A stretch of DNA of 64,000 nt, from the NCBI GenBank assembly GCA_022925895.1, contig JAKSYS010000090.1, positions 1-64,000 on the forward strand, read 5' to 3'. Source of the stretch: Fragilaria crotonensis (lineage: Eukaryota > Bacillariophyta > Fragilariophyceae > Fragilariales > Fragilariaceae). The notes beneath the pieces are model-generated. The model was not told the origin of the DNA. It saw only the letters and a program-made list of their open reading frames with translations, and made no database searches. Positions 1 to 10,435 of the stretch are shown piece after piece. The translations under genes were made by a program, and so were the position numbers. Each line of letters opens with the position of its first letter. The stretch's first letter is position 1.

Positions 1-405
1 CAATAATCCTGGAACAAGGCCTTTCGCCAATCCATTGCCAACAACCTCGAAAATACAGTTCTTCGAGCGACAAGCGGGACAAATCAGCCAGTTGTAACAG
101 CAATCGCAAACAAATTCTACTTCAACGAAGACGAGCCCTGCAGATTCATCCGATTTTGCAATTCACGGAAACTCTGGTATGAACTCTCCTACGACCAAGT
201 GCGTCAAAAGTTGGGGCAGACAATACGCGACACTTTGGTCCAGCAGGACTCCAAGAGGTTGTCAAAGAAGAAACACTACCGCACACTTCGTGAGTCTACC
301 AGACAATGCATCTCAGCAAAGGCACATGCTGTATTTCAAAGAGTGTCACAACCACTTCCCCGCAACCTGATGAGCATGTTTAGCATTCTCAACTTGACGA
401 CCTAA
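1..405 (+). pseudogene. DUF6824-type protein fragment, 5' truncated
   Basis: From base 7 an open frame with no start codon runs to a stop at 405. It contains a stretch typical of the diatom DUF6824 domain: hydrophobic positions, then F-I-R-F-C-N-S-R-K-L-W-Y-E-L followed by V-R-Q-K-L-G-Q-T-I-R-D. The expected upstream N-H-P-G-N-(R/K)-x-F-R motif is also present but split: NNPG is read in frame 2 and NKAFR in frame 1, with one base apparently missing from the A pair at about 13-14. DUF6824 proteins are expanded in diatoms and have no established biochemical role. The C-terminal part is short and ends abruptly. It could be a broken gene, or a gene cut by the window edge plus a homopolymer error. 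Confidence 0.55.
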
Positions 406-1316
406 CAATCTCAGCACTTCCTGTTACACACGTCCGCTCTCTACCGTCGATTGGTCCGAAAGGGCATCCTTTTTGTTGTGTCGCAGTCACTCCTTTATCC
501 CAAGGTACTTCAATTGTTGAACATGCATGGCAAAATGTGAACTAAAGTGGGCAACCCCTTTGCCATGATTTGTCACCAGAAAATCTGGAATGGGTGTCAT
601 CTGTGCCTGAGGCTCTCAAGGAGGCAAACCAAACAAACTCATTTTCAGATAATGGCCAGTATACATTAGATTCTGACACAGCAAGCATATCAAGCTTTCA
701 TTGGTTCGAGGACTGTGATAAAATGAGTCTCTCAAATTGTGATTGGTTGGAGAGCGATCACGGAAACGTCTGGAAGTGATGTAACTGACACTGTTTAACA
801 CTAAGGACTAGTGGAAGGTTCGCATTCAGAGGATGCGTGTTGACTAGGAGAACGCCAAAACCACTCACCACTCCCCGCTCATTGATTCATAAAGACTAAT
901 TGATTTAACCCAAACAGATGAATGATGATGCAACCGTATGGTCATACATCGAACACCACTTTAGCGCCTTCTTTCATATTCCTATCTAATCGAGGTGAGT
1001 TCCGATTGGAATCAGTGCACGATTACGGTCTAACTGTGGGAAACAAACAGGACTCCAGAGGAGATCCTTCCTTTGCAATGCTCACCAGCAGGCAATCAGT
1101 GCAGAATGCTTGCACTCCTTGCACTGATCACAAAACGCGAAGTCACCAAAAATCAAAATTGCTACTCGATCGTCATTAATGCTGTATGACAAGTATATGC
1201 AGGAGTGCGTCAATATTATGAGATCTTCTTTTTACAACACAGAAATTGTCATCCTCCGTAGCTTTTTTGTATATTTGATAAGAAAGAAACTTACGTTCCA
1301 AAAAGGTGTCCTCATT
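406..1316. other. Unassigned stretch
   Basis: No convincing gene. A short + strand frame at 570-779, acidic and serine-rich with FHWFEDCDK, could be a detached C-terminus of the preceding DUF6824 fragment. Nothing else supports that link. Confidence 0.3.
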
Positions 1317-1571
1317 TTAAACAGAGGAGATTCTTATAGCGCCGAATAGCATGTGGACCTGTACAATAACATCAACTGGAGCAAGGGACATGAATCGTTC
1401 ATGAGAGTCAACATTTGTTCGGGTTGCAGTCAACACAGCTGCAAGAAACTGGGTTCCTTTGTATCTGCCTTTTAGATGTTTTGCATCCAATGAGATATTG
1501 ACATCCCAAATTCGAAACACTAGTTCAGAAATTAAGTCATCATTTTGCGTAAAAGGCATGAACCAACACAC
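1317..1571 (-). pseudogene. Mutator-like (MULE) transposase fragment
   Basis: This 84-codon frame on the minus strand contains SLDAKHLKGRYKGTQFLAAV. It resembles the first-aspartate region of MULE transposases (lDgtHLKgxYkGvlLxAtxxDxN). The following residues (ATRTN...SLAPVDVIV) correspond loosely to the usual D-x-N ... P-x-A-x-A-V strand. No flanking transposase sequence continues in any frame, so this is a short relic. It belongs to a different lineage from the complete MULE near 52-60 kb, whose equivalent motif is LDGMKRQLNRVCYPYI. Confidence 0.5.
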
Positions 1572-1589
1572 ATCTTGAGTATCAACATC

Positions 1590-2100
1590 TCAGGGATTAA
1601 GGACCATACAAATACAAATCAGAAAAATGGTGATCAGTGGTGTCAAAGGACTTCTGAAGCAGAGGCCATGATTGCCTTGCATGCTCATGTTGAGTCTCTC
1701 CTTTCCAGTCAGAAGATGTCTGATACTAATGGCAAATCTGCTGCTGGAGGTAGAAAGGTTCAGAAGAAGGCAACAAAGAGATGCAAGAGCAAGGGAAATA
1801 ACAGACCTGAGCAGGATAAGCCTGCCTGCATGAAGACTCCACCCAATGATGATGAGAAAGAGTTTGAGCTTGTTGAAGGCAAGGAATATCATCGGTGTCC
1901 AGTCCAAGAGAGTTGGACAAGGCACAAGCCATAAGAGGCAAAGGCATTCTTGGCTTCATCAGCCAGGGCTCAAGCCAAGGATTTGGACAAGTTTTTGGAT
2001 TCCAAGCCCATGATGAAGCTCTCCTCCAAGTCCCTTGATGCCAACATTACATCTGATGATGAATGGCGGACATGCCCAATGGACTGTGAGTTCATTCGCT
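1590..2100 (+). pseudogene. Ty1/Copia-type Gag fragment (CoDi-like)
   Basis: The + strand frame is lysine-rich and ends near 1934 with GKEYHRCP...SWTRHKP. It matches the zinc-knuckle-like WCPxHxxWTxHxPxEC motif found near the C-terminus of Gag in diatom Copia (CoDi) elements. After a TAA at 1932 the same frame continues with an alanine/lysine-rich segment (AKAFLASSARAQAKDLDKFLD) to about 2100, as in CoDi Gag tails. The second cysteine and histidine are altered (RCPVQE instead of WCPxH). No protease, integrase or RT follows in readable form. I call it a decayed Gag. Confidence 0.5.
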
Positions 2101-5008
2101 GACAGTACCGAATGGTGGCGGAGGACTCTGGCAGCGTACTGCCTGTCACGGTTTTGGAGTGTGTCAAGTCATGGATGCGCAACATCTCCAAACTTCTGGG
2201 GTGTAAACCAGCAAAGACCTGCTGGTTATCAAGGCAATATGGGATCCACACAACCATCCAAACGCGTACGTTGCAACAGTACTGGAAGGAATATTGACCT
2301 TGTGCACAAATGGATCAAATCAGAAGCAAGATGATCCATACTGCAGCACCATTCTGCATGATTTGAATGCGTGACAGCAGTTGTTTCATGAAAGCCAAAC
2401 AAACCCAGTATAATGAAGTGGTAAGGTCTGATAAGCAATCTATACGGACAACTGTGCTTCCTGTTGCATTTTCAATTTTTAATGACAAGAGAGATTTCAT
2501 CACCTGTGTCAAGATGGGCAATACTAAGAGGTTGAATTGTGAATGACAGAGTCAACACCTCCTCATCACAGTTGACACCTGCGCAGATTGGGAAGGCCTT
2601 CAGGCCACACAAGTGCCATCCAAATGACAGGATAGTACTCCTTACGTAGGTGGACTAGTAGCCAACTGCTGGATGTACCTGAGATAGAGGATGGCCCTGA
2701 AGTCCTACCTGGCTGAATGTAGATGGTCTGCTGCTAGCCTGGTTGCACTAAGGATGACTTTTGGCCGCTCGCCGAACTCTTCCCAGTGCAGGAGCAACGT
2801 CACCAATGAGCGAGGTGGTGATGTGGTGACAGACCTCGCAAACAATCTGGTCAGGTGAACCGACTGGACATCTAGTATTCCTGTGGCACTGCTCCTGAGT
2901 GGGCCACTGCGCAACCAGGACGAGAAATAATTGCGCACGCGGGAATGGTGCTGTCTGCTGCCAAGTACTGTGTGGCGCCTTCATCTTCTGCAGACAACAA
3001 CTCTGATGCGGTGCCTTGGGTTAAGGAGAAAAGAACAGCAGACATGAGTGAAGCGGACGATGACAGTAAGTTGGTGCCATCAATGCTGCAGAGCCAAAGA
3101 TGGGCGTTGAGGGCAGTGACAACATGACAGCAGAGTTGGTTGTTGACTTGTCATTTGTCCTCTGTGATCATCGTGTGATGAAAGAGAACAATATTCATTT
3201 GACAACAGATCGGCTACCGCGTGCGAAAAAAGCGTTCAACCTGACAATGATGAAGAAAATGCAGAGCTGAGAAGAATGCAAATTGCAGATTCTCCAGGTG
3301 CAAGCAGGAGACTTGGATGTCAGCCAGAGGTACAAGTTACCAAAGAAGATAATGAGATGTGCCAGTGGGGACAAGTAAGGACTTACATGGTATGCTTATG
3401 TAACTACTACTAGTCCTACTTTGTTGATACGATTGCACTCTTTACTTCTTCCTGTTTTCTTGCTACCTGTCATCACCGGTGGTTTCAAGAGCAGCAGCAG
3501 CACTGAACAGTAGTGCCAGTAGCAACCTGTTCAGCAGGAGAGTTTGTGTCATTATCTATGGTGACAACATTCTCATATTCTTTTTCCAAGGATATGTCAT
3601 CAGCATTGTAAGTGCCATTGATAAAGGAATGAATCCCACACCTGGGGCCATGCAACGTTGCGACGGATCCGTGGAACAGATAGCGCCGCTCGTGCGTGGT
3701 ATGTTTTCTAAGTCACATCCAACATCTGGAATGCCAACTGTTGGTGACCTGCTGCGTGACTCAACATCCACCAGGTGAAGATTTTGCTTTTCAACCTGGG
3801 ACTGGTGATGTATAGTATCACGCGCTATCAGAGTGATCTCGTTGCTCATTTCCTCTTCATCAACGGCATCAAACTAGGAATGAGCAAGTGCATATAACAC
3901 AGCTTTTACTTCCTTGTTCCCCATTGAAAGCATGATGAATATTGAAATTCCTTTTGGAAGTCCATGCAGATCAACAGAGGTATGGATGAATGCAGGAAGA
4001 CCCACCGTCTGCCCTTGTAACAGGGATGCATGGGCGTGGAACACATCATTGTTCACGGAGACAAACTCAGTGAAGCATGGAAGCTGGCCATTGAACAGCA
4101 TGTCCTTGGACAGTCAGGTATTAGCCAGCAGGAACTCTTGTATAGCGAGCGATGGAAAATGAAATACTTTCTCATGTGTACCCCCTGCCTCTGTCTCCTG
4201 TTTGTTGAAAAATTGTGCTTTTGTTGAGCAGCACCTGCTTTCTGAGCAATGTCAATGATGGTGACTGGTACAGACTATGCTTCAATGGTGCAATGATATT
4301 GAGAGAAGATCAACATTTGGAATGCAGTGCTGCATCAGCATAATAGATACAATGTTGTAGTGCAACCTGAAGATCACACTCCTTGACATTTATTATGATT
4401 GGGTCAGTCATATGCTGTGCTAGCTACACCTCTGTCACTTTCCTGCTGGGCCATAAACCCCATCCTTGTTATTGATTTTAGACGTTAATATAAAATTGCT
4501 TTTCCCTCCATCATTGGACGGTACCCGTACAGAGTACTGTTCAATCGTGTGAGTCGAGTTTTCTAGTCAGCGAGAACAGCGGCAGCACGGCCGTTAAATG
4601 ATTTTAGGTTTTTTGCTTTCCTCCATCACAAAAGCAGCCAGCATGTTTGCTCTCTCTTGCTCCTATTCTTGTGAGCTACCAATTTGCGATACTTTCTTGA
4701 AGTGGTTAGCAGCCACCATTAATTTTCAGTATTATGTCCATTAATTTTTGTGAGGTTAGACCTCCTTTCTCAGCCTGTGGTGCTTCTAATACTGATATTT
4801 GCGTAAGCTGTCTGAATTTGCACGTCTATCAGTCCATCATGAGTATCATTGTTTCCTGAAATCAATTGGGACAATCATCTTGGGGGAAGTAACTGTGGTG
4901 AAGTGAAAACGTAAAACGTGAGCTAATTATAGGGTTGGCATCATGGTACGGGCAGGCTGTTCCTGTGCACCGCTTCCGTGGAGTCCCGCGAAAATTATTG
5001 TAGCTGTC
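2101..5008. other. Decayed intergenic / transposon-derived DNA
   Basis: No supported gene. Partly open frames occur (minus strand 3556-4101, plus strand 2390-2550) that look like eroded coding sequence, but I recognise no domain. The minus-strand frame around 3874-4101 (GLPAFIHTSVDLHGLPKGIS) has coding-like composition and is broken by stops. No terminal repeats were found. Confidence 0.35.
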
Positions 5009-6181
5009 TCATGTAGGGCGATACAAATTTGTAATCAGCGTCTGTCTCGTGCAGTCTTTAGTATTAATATCCGCCGATGACTGTTTGACCTTTCTTCTTA
5101 ACCAGCGCCGCCGTGTTGCAGGTGCTGAGCTAGCCAGTAACTTTGGTAAAGGTCCGTGACAGTAGTGTTGATCGTCTATTCTCAGTAGATGTGGTCGACT
5201 GTGATAACATGACATTTCCGCTGCTTCTGCAGATCGGAGCTTGGCCTGATTGTTTTCGTTTGTAGAATGAAGTGTGGCATTCCGCGATAGCCATAGCCTG
5301 CAAGTGTGGGCACCAAGGGCGTTAATTATCTGTTTCATTTGTTGCTCGCCCTTCCGCTGGTCCTGAGCTTGACTGTGCATCTCGAGTTGTGCCATTTCGC
5401 CCCACTGTTTAGCCAGAAAGCCTTTTAACGAATTCAGCCAACCGATTGACGATTGACTTTCTATGGCCTTGCCTATTGCTCGGTGGAAGTGACCTGGAAA
5501 TTGTGTCATTTGTGGAGAGAACAGTATATTGAACACAGTAGCATGGCAGAAACCAGCCATCTGCCAAGAGGTATCGAACCGGATGTGTGTCGCTGTTGAG
5601 GATATCGGATCTCAGTGTGTCGAGACTAGATTCGAGCGCTTTGTTGCTTTGGCACCGAGGAAAATGTTGAGGAGTTTCGTCTGTCGCCCGGCAACATGGA
5701 CACAGTTTTAGTGACTTGTCTTTAACTGTGGCCTCGCGAAACCTGCGTGCGCCGAGTGGAAGGTAGTGGTGAACAAATTTGAAGTGCTGGCTCGTCCGGT
5801 GCGGTTGATGCAACCGTTTAAAGTGGAGCCCAAATCCATGTATGAAAGTCGATGGCTTCCCATGTCCTATTGTCCCAACCATTGTGCTGCTGGACGTAGT
5901 TTCGGTAGTGATACCCATTCACGTGGAAACGAGTGCATTCGTCGTATTGGTCCGTGATAGGGGTGCTGTTGATATATAGATGGATACCTGTTGATTGAAG
6001 TGATGGTCAATTGAGGCAATGGCTTGTCGGAGACGACCATGCTGTCGATAACAAGTTGCAAGAAAGTCAGCATCAATATTGAGACGTGCTGCCAGTGACT
6101 GAGGTGAAGTGCATTCAGATCTGGACTTGTCTTGGCTGACTGTGTCAAGAGTCTAATGTTCCAAACTGCTTCTTTGGTCAC
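5009..6181 (-). pseudogene. Non-LTR (LINE-like) reverse transcriptase C-terminal region
   Basis: Three overlapping minus-strand frames form one decayed C-terminal segment. The first (6181-5867) has a QQHPYHGPIRRMHSFPREWVS segment. The second (5918-5409) has a W-x-x-H-G-x-x-x-H-F-K-x-L-H pattern, LPLGARRF, and a Cys/His cluster CPCCRATDETPQHFPRC. The third (5560-5009) carries a tail with LHSTNE and LLRIDDQHYCHGPLPKLLAS. This order (zinc-like CxxC...H...C, then an amphipathic tail) is what is seen downstream of the RT in many diatom LINE-type ORF2 proteins. The RT core itself would lie upstream, beyond 6181, and is not recognisable. At least two frameshifts are needed. The assignment rests on motif pattern rather than an alignment. 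Confidence 0.5.
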
Positions 6182-7286
6182 ACGTTGGTGGACTTCAAAG
6201 TCTGATCACCTACTGTAGCTGTTTGATTACCGCCACAGCATGCATGGTTACACATGAAATGTCAATTGCAATCTCTAGTGCAACTTACTTTTGTGACAAT
6301 AAATGTCCCACTGGCTTCTTAGGTTGAGCTTGCTCTACGGGCACAAGTACAGCCAGCACTGCGAAAATGGCTACATTTCCATCTTTCCATGAGCAATACA
6401 ACAATCAGCATTGCTATCAAACTTTGGCCTTACCACTGGAGAAAGCAACATCACACGTTATCCACCATATGCATGTTTCTATATAAGTCATGCTTGTAGT
6501 CATGATTGTACTTGCGGTCCCCATATGCAACATTTGCATGACAAAAAGATTTGCTGCATTTTATGCTCTTCTGTCAGCACGAGTTTGGTTGGATTATTCA
6601 CTGACATAGTGACTGCATGATTACCCTGATTTTGTATATGTCTTAAGTGTACCAGACTTCAAACTTCACGACCACCTCTTCACTTATTGTCTTTTGCATG
6701 AGGTGACAAATGAAACTGTTTTATGGTGGGTCCTAACAAATCTGGAGGGCATGTTCTCAAACTTGTTGTCTATGTTTTAAGTGAGTCACATGGAATTCTT
6801 CAGCAAGAATGGCCATAAAAACCTGTTCTGGGAATCTTGCCTTTGGACATTGCTGTACAGCTGCTCCTTTCCCTGCAACAATTGGGGAATAGGTCCTTGC
6901 TGGAGGTAAGGAGCAGGGGGTCCATCTCTTGGTATTGTTTGATGAAATAACAGATCACAGTTGATTTCGGGGCCTTTTTACTCGATGAAAATTCGAAGTC
7001 CATCTCCTATGAAGTGTTGTACAACCAATAATTTGTTTCATTTTCAATCAGGGGATCCAAATCCGATATACATTTGTGATGTGCCAGAATTTTCTCTGTT
7101 CATACTTGTTTTTTTAAGCAACATGAAACATGAATATCAGACAACAATTATTATGCTGCGAGGTATTCGGATTGCGGGGTAAGTTAAATGGTACGATATT
7201 TTCACTAGTATCATAAAGGAAACTAGTGTAAAAGTAATGCAGCGAATGTGACACCACAGTAGCTCTATCTTACTAGAGAGATAGGA
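6182..7286. other. Intergenic, nothing recognised
   Basis: AT-rich DNA with only short chance frames. It separates the LINE-like remnant from the 3' end of the IBA57 gene. No repeats or RNA genes were recognised. Confidence 0.4.
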
Positions 7287-8578
7287 TTACGATTCTTCAT
7301 CCGTTTCCTTAGCTTTTCCTGTCGCGCAGTCCACCGCAGGCCACCAGAGGGGTGTGTAGGGAAGGTAGCGATATTCCTTTTCCACATCTCCTATTAGAAT
7401 CTTGTTGGTTCGGCTCCAGGGCGCTCCGCCTTCGCCAAATCCAACGCGATCTAATCTCATTTGAGCCAGAATGAGAGATGTTCCCGGCGCAGGTGTGGAG
7501 ACAACTTGACCAATTGTCTTGCCGTCAGCAGTATCGATGATTTTTACTCCAGGAGTGACTGCAACTTCGATCTCCTTGACAAAGTCTTCCGCCTTCTTAA
7601 TGAGAGCTTCCACGTCCTCTTCCTTCTTTTCCTCTTCTTCGTGACCAAAGGATCCCATCGTCATCATTGTCAACATGGCACCAACAGAAGGTGACGATAG
7701 ACTTGGCAGTGGAGGTTGACCTTTCAATTCCTCAAGTAAGGCTTGGCGTCCCTCTTGTATTTGATGGGCCAAGATCCACGGTCTAGGTATCTCCTGTAAT
7801 TTATCCACAAGAATCACTGGCATAATGCGCTTTCGAATAACTCCAGTGTGATGTGTCCGAGCTGTCAACTCCTGACCCAAATAGCAGCCCTTGTGGAAGC
7901 TAACAGCACCCAGCCACTCCTGGTTCGCCTCCAGGGCAGTTTTCCCTGTAAGTTCCTCTCCTTCCGCGATGCCTGAGAACTTTCTCAGCACGTTGTAAGT
8001 CCCTGGGCCGTGGGGAATGATTTCGAGATGAGATCAGGAAGATGTGCCGGAGGATGTTCCGTCGACAAGACACGCAAACCCATGTTGGGATGGCGAGGAT
8101 CAAGGCCAGCCACATAGCCTGAAGGCGGACTACCCCCGTTGAGTGTTCCATAAATCACGTGAGAAGAAACCTTCTCCGAGACATCTGAAATATCTACCTT
8201 GGTCCGTCGCAATTTGTACTGATTGAGATGGGATAGCAGCAAGGCGGAAGAGGTTGAGGTGACGTCTATCAGGTAATGGTCTTCTGATTGCTTCCAGACG
8301 AAGGCGTCAGTTAAAATTCTGCCTTTGTTGTCCAGGAAGCATGTGGACCATAGCTTTGGGTTGAACTCAACCACAGGATCATCTTCAGGGAGATCACTAG
8401 ATCCTTCGATTCTTTGGGCGACTGGGGCTGGCGCAAATTTGTTCAAGTCACTAGTTACCAAGCCTTGTAGATAGGTTGTAGCAGCTGGTCCCTTAACAGA
8501 AATGATTTTTCGCAACGACGGGTTGAATGTTTCATGCCCCTTTCCCCACAATCGTCCAAACCGAGAAGCAGTCGTCAT
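7287..8578 (-). CDS. IBA57: IBA57 / YgfZ-type iron-sulfur cluster assembly factor (one frameshift)
   Basis: Folate-binding GcvT-like protein that acts with ISCA proteins in late mitochondrial [4Fe-4S] cluster assembly. The N-terminal half (8578-7985) has [17 protein letters not shown] and [18 protein letters not shown], both typical of the GcvT/YgfZ fold. The second half has the family signature [22 protein letters not shown]. The frame breaks near 8001-8003: one extra G in the minus-strand GGG run makes [15 protein letters not shown] contiguous with the preceding [10 protein letters not shown] segment, at about the spacing seen in human IBA57. The corrected length would be 430 aa. I considered a 71-nt intron instead, but it would delete conserved-length sequence. 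The C-terminus ends in a DEES tail. The first in-frame Met is used as the start. A mitochondrial presequence is not obvious. Confidence 0.85.
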
Positions 8579-10435
8579 GAGCTATCTGATCGACAAAATG
8601 AATCGCTAGTGATCAATTCGTAAAAACGTTCCTGTCCTGTGGCCTGACGTGGATCTGAAATCGATCGTTCCCACCTTTCCCAGAGTTCACAGAATCCGGA
8701 ATCGGGTAATACCGTTATCCGGTATTGGATTCGTAGTGTAGTATTACACGGTATGCCATTGTACAGTACACGTACAAATACCCAGTACCCAGTACTGGAG
8801 TACTAGCAACGCCAGAAACAAGTATTCATATGGATCGGTTTTCACATGCAAAGCGCCAATTATGCCATTGATATTGAGGTGGTCCCATTGTCTACCAAGG
8901 AGCAAGACATGTTTCTCATCAAGGTCAAGTTTGTCCTTGTTGGTAACTGTTTGAAGACACCAGCTACCTTGAAAGTCGCTAAGGTCAACGCATACTGGTC
9001 CCAAGAAGTATCCAAGGAACAATGAACAAAATCAATTCAAACACGTGACTCCACTCATGAGATTGGTCAAGGGTGGACTTGTAGTTTGTAGAGGAAGGTG
9101 TCTCGAACTCGAGCAACAATAAGATTCTTGGGGCTGGAATAGGCTCTCAAATCTCACCACTTCCAATTGCTGCCACAAGTGTCGGTGTCTTTGCCACTGA
9201 AGGCAGCGAGCCGGATCGAATGCATTTATCATGATTGAACTTCAAAGATAGAGGCATTTTTATCAGCTCCTGCCTATCCTTAGTGCATCAGCAGACCATC
9301 GTCACTGCTAAGATGTAGACCTGAAGGACATGATGTTGCCTTCTTGTCCATTGGTGCCACTGTTAACGGTGTGTTGCAATCAGGAATGAGCATCAAGTGA
9401 TACCACATTATTAAATATTCACATCCCTGCCAAATCTGGAGTGACTGTTATTTGGTTGCTGATGCTTTGTAGTAGATGAACCACTGGCTGGCAGCACTGT
9501 TGCAAATGATGTAAACACCCACCAGCACCTCTAAAGTTTTATCAATGTGTTTCATCTGAAGAACCTGAAAAATGTGGTGACAGGTGGTTAGCATAAAGAC
9601 CAATCTCTGGATTAAAACCACCATTAATTAGGTGACATTCTTTGAGATTGTGATCCAAGAATGAAGCTTGAGTGTACCAGGCAGTGGTGGCCTGGCTGGT
9701 GATCAGAATTTGGTTCATCGCACTTCGGACTTGTGTGTGGGCAACCAAGTGCAATTTTGACACCCTTTCCAATGCTTGACATGTAGCCTTCATCATTGGC
9801 TTCCTTCAATGTTGGCTACCAAGGAATTGTATTGCAACAATGACCTCTGTTTGTTGGAGTGGTGACAATGGTAACGCCCTGCAGGCATTGAAACAAGCCC
9901 ATGTCCAGGACTCTATTTAAGCACCATAAACTTCTGTGAAGTCGATTTTGAAGATAATGATGTGCCAACCATGTTAGCTTGGAAGTCAAAATGTTGATGG
10001 AATGATGAAAACAGCGTGGGAACGAGTTGGCCATTCTTGGTGCAGAAATGTACGGTACAGTGGACGACCGGTAATAATGCTATGCACACTCGAGGTTTCG
10101 GAACCCGGAATGTCCAGTGCTCACCGAGCCTTGCACAAAACCAATCAGTCATGTGTCATGTGTCATGTGTCACGTGTCACGTGTCATTTGTCGTGTCTCA
10201 TGTCCAACTATAATGACATTCTCTTATGCTGCAATGACCATGACCGCACTGACAGACCGTAATCCGACATCCGTGACTGGCGTCGTTGGGTGGATTGCGA
10301 CTGAGACTGTATCGCGTTATTGCGTTTCCTTCGTTCTGATTACGCAAAAGCATGAGTCTACTAGAATCATCAGCAACTATGATAGAGGTGACCGCGGATC
10401 GGCGTGTTTTGCAAGCTTCTGGCGAGGTAGTAGTG
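8579..10435. other. Intergenic with unassigned decayed frames
   Basis: The promoter side of IBA57 is followed by GTAC-rich palindromic stretches (8730-8810). Minus-strand frames at 8744-9022, 9032-9232 and 9542-9809 have coding-like composition, but I recognise no domain in them. They may be relics of a transposon. The segment just before 10436 probably holds the undetected 5' exon of the next gene. Confidence 0.35.
10148..10205. repeat. 7-bp tandem repeat, consensus GTCAYGT
   Basis: About seven degenerate copies of a 7-bp unit (GTCATGT, drifting to GTCACGT, GTCATTT and GTCGTGT) lie in tandem, about 290 bp upstream of the membrane-protein gene. This is a simple minisatellite. No function is implied. 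Confidence 0.8.

Noticed and set aside
3556-4101. Possible eroded gene on the minus strand
   Set aside because: Coding-like composition over two frames, but no motif or homologous copy in the window, so no call was made.
7985-8080. 71-nt intron in IBA57 (GTGTCTTG...CCCAG)
   Set aside because: It would restore frame, but would remove about 24 residues whose length matches other IBA57 proteins; a one-base run error is simpler.
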